Of a stretch of DNA of 20,231 nt, positions 1 through 5,585 are shown piece by piece. Below the pieces are notes generated by a model. That model was not told where the DNA came from, did no database searches, and saw only the letters and a list, made by a program, of their open reading frames with translations. This DNA comes from JAFGIT01 sp016929465 [NCBI: Candidatus Coatesbacteria bacterium] (GTDB taxonomy: Bacteria; B130-G9), in the NCBI GenBank assembly GCA_016929465.1, contig JAFGIT010000112.1, forward strand, positions 1-20,231, given 5' to 3'. Within the stretch, counting starts at the first letter, position 1, and each line of letters begins with the position of its first letter. The translations under genes and the position numbers were made by a program.

Positions 1-401
1 ATATCGAAAGCGTCGGGCTCTTCGATCCTGCCTTCTTCCTTTATTTTGAGGACCAGGACATCTGCCTGAGGCTACGAGAGCGTGGATTCAAGGTTCTGTT
101 GTGTCCGGATGCTCGAGTTGAACACGCCTCAGGAGTCTCGGCCGCCCGGGAAGTCAAAAAGACAGTATTTGAGTCCTATCGCAGCCTGTGTTATTTTTTC
201 TATTTACATAAAAGCAAAGATTCGATGCTTGCGCTTAGACTCGCAATCGCCTTAGGCGCAGCTATTAGGCTGGTTCTCTTCAGCATCAGACGACTCTGCG
301 GTGGAGGAGACCTGGCTAGAGATAGGATTGCGGCATATCGATGCGTTATTAGTGAATGCGTGATCAATTGGCAAAGGAGTGATCATGTCAGAGATTTCTG
401 A
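1..401 (+). CDS. Glycosyltransferase family 2 protein, C-terminal part (5' end outside window)
   Basis: The reading frame is open from base 3 to a stop at 399-401, so about 132 C-terminal residues are seen and the start lies upstream. The segment GLFDPAFFLYFEDQDICLRL followed by RGFKV, a proline-containing strand and EHASGVS is the typical end of the GT-A catalytic domain of rhamnosyltransferase-like GT2 enzymes; the ED pair in it is the usual acidic motif near the acceptor site. These enzymes transfer a sugar from a nucleotide-sugar donor to a growing surface glycan at the cytoplasmic face of the membrane. The remaining 80 residues hold a hydrophobic stretch (LALRLAIALGAAIRLVLF) that may be membrane-associated, as is common at the C-terminus of such enzymes. 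Donor and acceptor cannot be told. The gene overlaps the next start by 17 bases, suggesting co-translation. Confidence 0.85.
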   Translation, partial: IESVGLFDPAFFLYFEDQDICLRLRERGFKVLLCPDARVEHASGVSAAREVKKTVFESYRSLCYFFYLHKSKDSMLALRLAIALGAAIRLVLFSIRRLCGGGDLARDRIAAYRCVISECVINWQRSDHVRDF

Positions 402-603
402 AGTGAAAGAAGAGGTCGTGGCAGCTCTGGCAAACGCCGAGGACAGAATACAACACATGCGAGACCATCTCATGAGCGTGGCATTCAGGAGCAACAGCGC
501 TCTCGCGAAGGAGTATCTGCTCCAGGATGTCAAAGAGGCGATGTCATTGATGCAACCGGGTGTCGATAAGCTCACGGAGATACTTGACGAGATCGAAAGC
601 TAG
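385..603 (+). CDS. Small helical protein of unknown function (72 aa)
   Basis: I do not recognise this protein. ATG at 385 is preferred over the in-frame GTG at 379 because AAGGAG (374-379) sits 5 bases before the ATG. The product is charged and appears all-helical: an acidic N-terminal helix (SEISEVKEEVVAALANAEDR), a middle helix with HMRDHLMSVAF, and a C-terminal helix rich in Leu/Met and Glu. There is no signal peptide, membrane segment or cysteine. Heptad-like spacing of hydrophobic residues suggests a helical hairpin or coiled coil that could oligomerise or bind a partner. It overlaps the end of the glycosyltransferase gene by 17 bases and is followed by a possible terminator, so it is likely the last gene of a surface-glycan operon. 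The good ribosome site and the overlap argue that it is real. Confidence 0.6.
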   Translation: MSEISEVKEEVVAALANAEDRIQHMRDHLMSVAFRSNSALAKEYLLQDVKEAMSLMQPGVDKLTEILDEIES

Positions 604-629
604 TTAAGAAAAAGCAGCGGAGAAAGAAG

Positions 630-645
630 CCGGATTTATTTCCGG
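630..645 (+). other. Small hairpin between the 385 gene and the 731 gene
   Basis: CCGGA (630-634) pairs with TCCGG (641-645) around a six-base AT-rich loop. It is too short to be a convincing terminator by itself, but it lies in the 127-base gap together with the hairpin at 671-690 and may belong to the same transcript end or leader. Confidence 0.25.
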
Positions 646-668
646 ATCCGACACACTATATGCTTCCA

Positions 669-695
669 AGAGGCCCATTCATTGGGGCCTTTATG
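669..695 (+). terminator. Possible weak intrinsic terminator
   Basis: AGGCCC (671-676) pairs with GGGCCT (685-690) around an eight-base loop, and the stem can extend by a G-T and an A-T pair. It is followed by only TTTAT, so the T-tract is poor. The position, after the small gene and before the ribosome site of the secreted Ig-like protein, fits an operon boundary. It could instead be a leader structure of the downstream gene. Confidence 0.35.
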
Positions 696-730
696 AAGCG
701 AATCTATGTTGAGAGACAAGGAGGAATGCC

Positions 731-1678
731 TTGAGATGGAATATTATCCCTTTGATTATGATCATTGCGCTCGGCTTGGGAACGCTCTCCCAGGCTGCGT
801 TGACACGGTCCCTGCCCCGCTCCGCCAGACTTGCAGAGTCCGGAGCCATCGTCATCAACGTCCGAGATGACCTGTCAGGGGTGAACCCATCCTCCATTCA
901 CCTGATTGTTGACGGCCAGGAAGTGAAGCCATCGCTAACCTCAATCGACAAGGGCTACTGCGTCTCATACTCTCCGCCGACAGCCAGCGCTCCTTCATAC
1001 GAAGTAGAGATCTCGGCGAGCGATATGGCGAGGAACACCATGCACCGGTTTTATCGTTTTTCGCGTGAGCCAGACAGAGCGCCCAGCCCACTCAGCTCGG
1101 AATCGGGGCCGGCGTGTGCTCATCCGCCCCTGCGACGTGTGTCTGACAATATCGATCAGGGATCGCAGGACCCGAGATCCTGCTGGGGTCCCAGGGCCGT
1201 CTTAGATCCGAATGACTCGCTTGGCCAAGCTGGCAAAGGGCTCTCACATCCGGTGAACCTCTCGCGCACGGCTCTACACGATGCGCTATTCGAAGTCGGG
1301 ATAACTTCGAGGCTCCGAGAAGCAGATGGCGGAGAGCTTTACAGCGTGGCATTCGATGTCGAGTGCAACCGAGCGTCTGATGGGGATTTCGACCTATTGG
1401 TCGGCCTCATTGATCCATCCGGAGAAGTCATATTCTACGAGCCAGAAGAGGGACGTCGCGATACGTCATTGAGAGACCTCGAGGCCGTCAATGATTCGAC
1501 CCTGAGGCTCGAGCTTGATTTCGAACCGAATCAGTTCATGGGGAACGGTTATACTTGGTGCGCGGTCGTCTCGAGGGCCGATACTCTCGAAATTGTCAGC
1601 AACGTGGCTTCTAGCCCTTTCACGCGCCCTCTGTTGGATTCAGCCGGGGTTGATTCTGAACCAGCGGATTCTCCCTAG
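731..1678 (+). CDS. Secreted protein with an N-terminal Ig-like domain (315 aa)
   Basis: The start is TTG at 731, supported by AAGGAGG at 718-724 with 6-base spacing; the ATG at 726 runs into a stop at once and the ATG at 736 is out of frame. Residues 1-22 form a signal peptide (hydrophobic run IIPLIMIIALGLG, S-Q-A before the likely cleavage site), so the protein is exported. Residues about 36-115 have the pattern of bacterial Ig-like/invasin-type domains: an IVINVRDDLSGVNPSSI strand pair, a VDG turn, a Y-S-P strand and a final EISASDMARN strand. The rest contains a second beta-rich part (residues about 205-300) with a DGDFDLL...DPSGEV segment. No catalytic motif is visible; a binding or structural role outside the cytoplasm is inferred. 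It ends 11 bases before the DUF362 gene, so the two are probably co-transcribed. Confidence 0.7.
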   Translation: MRWNIIPLIMIIALGLGTLSQAALTRSLPRSARLAESGAIVINVRDDLSGVNPSSIHLIVDGQEVKPSLTSIDKGYCVSYSPPTASAPSYEVEISASDMARNTMHRFYRFSREPDRAPSPLSSESGPACAHPPLRRVSDNIDQGSQDPRSCWGPRAVLDPNDSLGQAGKGLSHPVNLSRTALHDALFEVGITSRLREADGGELYSVAFDVECNRASDGDFDLLVGLIDPSGEVIFYEPEEGRRDTSLRDLEAVNDSTLRLELDFEPNQFMGNGYTWCAVVSRADTLEIVSNVASSPFTRPLLDSAGVDSEPADSP

Positions 1679-1689
1679 CGTCGCCCGAA

Positions 1690-2775
1690 GTGCTTTATAT
1701 TGCTCGCGCCGATTACTCTGAAGTCAGGTCGGCTATCGAAGCAGGACTGGAGAGTTGCGGATTTGATCCGGGCTCGAAGAGGATCCTGATTAAGCCCAAT
1801 ATAGTGAATGCCCACGCGCCGGAGGTCGGGGCGACCACGCATCCGGCGCTGATTGAGGCCTTGATTGACCACTTCGGCGGCGACCGGTGCATCATTGCGG
1901 AAAGCTGCGTCGTAGGCGTGGATACCGATGAGACGTTCAGGAAATCCGGCTTGCTCGAATTGGCCTCGAAACACGGCGCAGAGCTTTTGAATTTGCAGAA
2001 AGTCAGTCGAGCTCCTGTCAACTGGGCCTTCGGCGAGATCCAACTGCCCACGATGCTCAGAGACTGTGCCTATATCAATCTGGCCAAAATGAAGACGCAC
2101 ATCCTGACCGGGGCAACGCTTTGCCTGAAGAACCAGAAGGGGATGCTCATCAATTCCGATAAGATGCGCTTCCATCGGCTGGGCCTCGACAAGGCCATCC
2201 CCGCGCTATATGATGTCCTGAAGCCCGATCTTGCAATCATCGACGCCATCTGGGCGCTCGAAGGTGAAGGACCGGGGAAATTCGGAGAGCGCAAAGACCT
2301 CGGCCTGCTTCTCTTCGGGAACGACGCCCTTGAGTTGGACAACCTCGCAATCCAGATAATGGGATTGGAGACCGATGAGGTCCGACATGTCCTGCCTGTC
2401 CCTCTGAGCGAAATTCACGGTGTCCCGCTCGAGGATGTCAGGACGGAGTTCAAGCGCTCGAAGGGTTACTATAAGAAGGTCAACATGTTCTACTTCCCTT
2501 GCGGGGCGTGTTCCGGCTGCTCGAATGCCATATCGGAGACCGTAAAAGGACTGCTGAAGGAACCTTGGCGACACCCGCTCAAGGTCGCCAAATTCATCCT
2601 CAATGGCATCATCGGCAAGCGGATATTCCTCGCCGGGATAGAGGCAGCCTATCCCCACGTCAAGGGCAGGACTATCTGCATCGGCGATTGCTCAAAGCGA
2701 TTCGCGGACCGGGAAAAATTGCCACACGTGAAGGGCTGCCCGCCAAAGGCAAGGGATATTCTGAGAAACCTCTGA
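1690..2775 (+). CDS. DUF362 family protein with cysteine-rich C-terminal half (361 aa)
   Basis: The N-terminal part matches the DUF362 family: an opening strand, then RILIKPNIVNAH and TTHPALIEALIDHF, followed by a second block with INLAKMKTHILTGATLCLKNQKG spread over residues about 128-155 that is the family signature. The family is often linked with iron-sulfur clusters, but its reaction is not established. Here C271-G-A-C274-S-G-C277 and a tail with C330, C334 and C350 (GDC and GCPP motifs) could hold a cluster or metal. No signal peptide is seen, so a cytoplasmic location is likely. The GTG start at 1690 has no clear Shine-Dalgarno sequence; it lies 11 bases after the previous stop, and translational coupling is plausible. 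The N-terminus begins at the first strand as in relatives. It is convergent with galT, 35 bases away. Confidence 0.82.
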   Translation: MLYIARADYSEVRSAIEAGLESCGFDPGSKRILIKPNIVNAHAPEVGATTHPALIEALIDHFGGDRCIIAESCVVGVDTDETFRKSGLLELASKHGAELLNLQKVSRAPVNWAFGEIQLPTMLRDCAYINLAKMKTHILTGATLCLKNQKGMLINSDKMRFHRLGLDKAIPALYDVLKPDLAIIDAIWALEGEGPGKFGERKDLGLLLFGNDALELDNLAIQIMGLETDEVRHVLPVPLSEIHGVPLEDVRTEFKRSKGYYKKVNMFYFPCGACSGCSNAISETVKGLLKEPWRHPLKVAKFILNGIIGKRIFLAGIEAAYPHVKGRTICIGDCSKRFADREKLPHVKGCPPKARDILRNL

Positions 2776-2810
2776 TTCGCAGTTCACCGGACCAGCAGCC
2801 CAGAAGCGGA

Positions 2811-3848
2811 CTAAGTCCCGGCGCTCTCTATGGCTCGTCGCAAAGAGACAGCATTCGACTCTACATCCGATGGATTGACGAATACATCGATGCCAATCTC
2901 TGTGCCGGATAGATGCTTTTGGGTTTTGCTATCCGCATGCGCTGGATAGAACTCCACGTGGAAATGATATGCCGAGTAATCGGCGCCGTCGGTGGGCGCC
3001 TGATGAAATGCCATGATATATGCGGAAGTGAAGCCGAACAGATGATCATAGCCTCGCACGAGAGCTTGCAATATCTCTCCGAATGCCGAGGCCTCTTCAT
3101 CGCCAAGGTCCATCACCGAGCCTAGATGACGGCGACTGACTAAGTGCGCCTCGAAGGGGAACCTTGCGAAGTAGGGGATAATGCAGATGAAGTGCTCGTT
3201 CTCCGCCACGACTCGGCCACCAAGCCGCAGTTCCTCCTCGACCATCGTGCAGAAAAGGCAGATGCCTTTTTCATTCATGAATTCCTTGCACGCATCTATC
3301 TCCAGGAGCACCTTCCGAGGCACGAATGGGAAAGCGTATATCTGACCGTGAGGGTGATGAATCGTAACGCCAACCGCCTCGCCTCGATTCTCGAATATGA
3401 AGACGTAGTTGACGCCATCGATTGAGCCGAGCTCTCTCGTGCGCTCCCTCCAGCAGTCAACCAACTTATCCATGTGCCATTTAGGAAGATCATAGATGCT
3501 GGCGGTGTGATTGGGGCTGTATAGAATTACCTCGCACGCACCGAATGACGGTCTCTTCAAGTAGAGCGCACTCGCTGGATCGCTGTCGCCAGGGACCTCT
3601 GCCCGAGAGTCGCCTGAGCACCGGTGCATTCGCGCCGTCTCCGACGACTGCGACCAAGGCGCTGCTGGTGCGCCAAGCGTCATTGAGGGGTAGTCGTTTT
3701 GATAGACGAACACGTCGTAGTCTAACGGCGTTTTCCCTACTCCCGGACAGAACGGGCAAGAATCGGTCGGTAAAACGGGACGTTTCATCCTACCCGCAGC
3801 TACGACCACCCATTCTCCGGCGATTGGATTGTAACGGATTTCAAACAT
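2811..3848 (-). CDS. galT: Galactose-1-phosphate uridylyltransferase
   Basis: This 345-residue protein is a GalT-type HIT-superfamily nucleotidyltransferase, which swaps UMP between UDP-glucose and galactose-1-phosphate in the Leloir pathway in the cytoplasm. The active-site motif H165-P-H167-G-Q169 is intact, with H167 the expected nucleophile that carries the UMP. C31-P-F-C34 and the later NHT histidine plus H165 fit the zinc site. The second half carries the paired fold, with a YHFHVEFYP strand typical of the family. The opening FEIRYNPIAGEWVVVA fits the family start, so ATG at 3848 is well supported. There is no Shine-Dalgarno sequence: a TATAAT box on the minus strand ends 7 bases from the ATG, pointing to a leaderless mRNA. 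No other Leloir gene is in the window; relatives in some lineages act on other sugar-1-phosphates, so strict galactose specificity is inferred. Confidence 0.92.
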   Translation of the reverse strand: MFEIRYNPIAGEWVVVAAGRMKRPVLPTDSCPFCPGVGKTPLDYDVFVYQNDYPSMTLGAPAAPWSQSSETARMHRCSGDSRAEVPGDSDPASALYLKRPSFGACEVILYSPNHTASIYDLPKWHMDKLVDCWRERTRELGSIDGVNYVFIFENRGEAVGVTIHHPHGQIYAFPFVPRKVLLEIDACKEFMNEKGICLFCTMVEEELRLGGRVVAENEHFICIIPYFARFPFEAHLVSRRHLGSVMDLGDEEASAFGEILQALVRGYDHLFGFTSAYIMAFHQAPTDGADYSAYHFHVEFYPAHADSKTQKHLSGTEIGIDVFVNPSDVESNAVSLRRAIESAGT

Positions 3849-3855
3849 GTGGCGG

Positions 3856-3861
3856 ATTATA
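3856..3861 (-). promoter_or_regulatory. -10 box of galT, leaderless type
   Basis: On the minus strand this is a perfect TATAAT, separated from the galT ATG (3848-3846) by only seven bases (3855-3849). Transcription normally starts six to eight bases after the -10 box, which would put the first base at or next to the A of the start codon. No good TTGACA-like -35 is seen at 16-18 bases. The lack of a ribosome binding site before the ATG agrees with leaderless initiation. Confidence 0.6.
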
Positions 3862-3883
3862 CATTTTGTCTCGTGTGATGCGA

Positions 3884-3930
3884 GCGAGATTTATCGGATA
3901 CGGGCATGATGGCATTCCGATGAGCCTCGC
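3884..3930. repeat. Bipartite inverted repeat in the galT/mscS-like intergenic region
   Basis: GCGAG (3884-3888), four bases, ATCGGA (3893-3898), a 17-base centre, TCCGAT (3916-3921), four bases and CTCGC (3926-3930). Both pairs of arms are perfect and the gaps on the two sides are equal. The centre also holds a short direct repeat, GGCAT-gat-GGCAT. It lies between the two divergent promoters, so a shared operator for a dimeric or tetrameric regulator is the simplest reading; no regulator gene is adjacent. Confidence 0.5.
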
Positions 3931-3954
3931 AATTTCTCCATCTTCACATATCAC

Positions 3955-3984
3955 TTGGCTTGAGCATTCCTGTTTGGTTATACT
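3955..3984 (+). promoter_or_regulatory. Predicted sigma-70 promoter of the MscS-CNBD gene
   Basis: TTGGCT (3955-3960), an 18-base spacer and TATACT (3979-3984). The ATG of the channel gene is only nine bases after the -10 box, so the transcript would have a leader of at most about three bases. The sequence just before the ATG lacks a Shine-Dalgarno motif, which agrees with near-leaderless translation. Confidence 0.5.
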
Positions 3985-3993
3985 TGAGCCGCT

Positions 3994-5508
3994 ATGGCTC
4001 TCTTGAATTCGCCTTTGACCGTTTCGATTCTCAGTGCGGTAGTCCTGATTTCAGGACTCATTGCCGCTTGGGCTGTGCACCGTGTTAAATCATTGAGACG
4101 GTTCAGCATACCTTTCTCGATATTGGTAGTCGCAATCAGCGGCAGGCTGCTCGCGATAGGATACAGCAATGAGAAGTTCAGCCGGTTCTGGGAAAAAGCC
4201 CTCATCGTCGGAGGCTCTTGGCTCGCTGTCGAGGTCCTCAGATGGCTCTTTACTCGCTTCTTTTTCGATCGCGTCCTGAAGCTATCGGTCGAGGAAATAA
4301 CCAAGAACATAATCTCGGTCGGCCTGTACATAGCCGTCGTGCTGTTTCTTCTTCCCACGGTGTTCGGGATTGAAGTAACAACCGTCCTCACAACCTCCGC
4401 GATCCTGACGGTCATCATCGGTCTTGCGCTGCAGGACCTTCTGGGCAACCTGTTCGCCGGGGTAGCGCTCAATATTGAGATGCCTTTCTCACAGGGAGAC
4501 TGGGTCACCATCGGGGAGGACATTGGAATCGTCCGGGCCATCTCATGGCGAACCACCAAAATAGTGACGATGGAGAGAGACCTTATAATAATACCGAACA
4601 GTGTGGTGGCGCGAAGCGTGGTGAAGAATCTGTCGGTTCCGGCCAAGCGCGATGTCTTGATATTGAATATGGGCGTTGCGTATGACGCTTCCCCGAATCT
4701 CGTTCGGAGTGTTCTCAAGGAAGCTTGTGCGCGAGCGAGGCATGTCCACGATGAGCCGGAGCCCATTGTCAGAGTCATAAGCTACGGCGACTTCTCGATA
4801 AACTACGAAATGCGATTCTGGATCGATTCCTATTCACAATACAAAGACGCCCGGGACGAAGTATATTCACTCATCTGGTACCTGTTCAAACGCCACGGTG
4901 TGACCATCCCATATCCGGTTCGAGACCTCTTCATAAAGAGCGCATCACGAAAAGAGGAGATGGAGCGAATGGCCGTCCTTCAGGATGAGAAGGCAAGGCA
5001 GCTGCGCCGAGTGAGTCTCTTTAGCTCCCTCCAGGACGAGGATATAGAGAGACTCGCCGCGGTCGCCCCCATCATGCGATATTCAAAGGGTGAGACCGTT
5101 GTGCGCCAGGGCAACGCGGGAGACAGTTTCTTTTTGATTCGCTCGGGCAGAGTACGCATCGTCGTGGAGAAGGCTCCAGGGAGAAATGTAGATATCGCGA
5201 CACTTGGTCCAGAGGATTACTTCGGCGGCATGTCACTTCTCACGGGGGAGCCCAGGAATGCGACGGCAATCACTGAGATCGACACCGAACTCCTTGTAAT
5301 AGACAAGGAGATGTTCAATGACATACTCATCGCCAAGCCGGAGATTGCGGAGAAACTCGGAGAACAACTTGCCGACCGTCAGCTCGATAGGGAGAAAAAA
5401 CTCGCTCAGGCTGGCGATATGCGCGCACCAGAGCCAACCAAGGAACAGAAAAGGCAGCTCCATGAGAGACTCTTCAGGCGAATCATGGACTTCTTCCAAC
5501 TCAAATGA
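3994..5508 (+). CDS. MscS-family mechanosensitive channel with C-terminal cyclic-nucleotide-binding-type domain
   Basis: The 504-residue protein has about four to five hydrophobic helices in its first 150 residues, then the MscS pore and beta domain: IIGLALQDLLGNLFAGVAL is the pore-lining TM3 with its G/A spacing, followed by FSQGDWVTIGEDIGIV, the WRTTKI strand and IIIPNSVV. Residues about 342-465 form a CNBD/CAP_ED beta-roll (LFSSLQDEDIERLA, KGETVVRQGNAGDSFFLI, then FGGMSLLTGEPRNATA). It should sit in the inner membrane and release solutes on tension, possibly tuned by a bound nucleotide. In the phosphate-binding cassette the usual FGE is FGG, so the glutamate that holds the ribose 2'-OH is missing, while the arginine is kept. 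ATG 3994 gives a normal membrane N-terminus. The stop overlaps an in-frame ATG of the next ORF (ATGA), although the next gene more likely starts at 5586. Confidence 0.93.
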   Translation: MALLNSPLTVSILSAVVLISGLIAAWAVHRVKSLRRFSIPFSILVVAISGRLLAIGYSNEKFSRFWEKALIVGGSWLAVEVLRWLFTRFFFDRVLKLSVEEITKNIISVGLYIAVVLFLLPTVFGIEVTTVLTTSAILTVIIGLALQDLLGNLFAGVALNIEMPFSQGDWVTIGEDIGIVRAISWRTTKIVTMERDLIIIPNSVVARSVVKNLSVPAKRDVLILNMGVAYDASPNLVRSVLKEACARARHVHDEPEPIVRVISYGDFSINYEMRFWIDSYSQYKDARDEVYSLIWYLFKRHGVTIPYPVRDLFIKSASRKEEMERMAVLQDEKARQLRRVSLFSSLQDEDIERLAAVAPIMRYSKGETVVRQGNAGDSFFLIRSGRVRIVVEKAPGRNVDIATLGPEDYFGGMSLLTGEPRNATAITEIDTELLVIDKEMFNDILIAKPEIAEKLGEQLADRQLDREKKLAQAGDMRAPEPTKEQKRQLHERLFRRIMDFFQLK

Positions 5509-5585
5509 GGGAGCCCAACCCCCGCTTCGAAGCCAGAATTCAAAACTCAGGGGCAGATAGCTATCCAAGGAGAAAAAGTACCAGG

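Noticed and set aside
3545-4006. 153-residue plus-strand open frame across the galT start and the divergent promoter region
   Set aside because: It lies mostly antisense to galT, is Arg/Ser-rich, and would cover both predicted promoters and the inverted repeat.
3978-4778. 266-residue open frame on the minus strand
   Set aside because: It is fully antisense to the MscS-CNBD gene, its product is rich in Arg/Thr/Ser without any domain pattern, and it has no supporting start signals.
5505-5585. Start of the M14 gene at the ATGA overlap with the channel gene
   Set aside because: It would put 27 polar residues before a normal signal peptide; the ATG at 5586 is better, though coupling through the overlap cannot be fully excluded.
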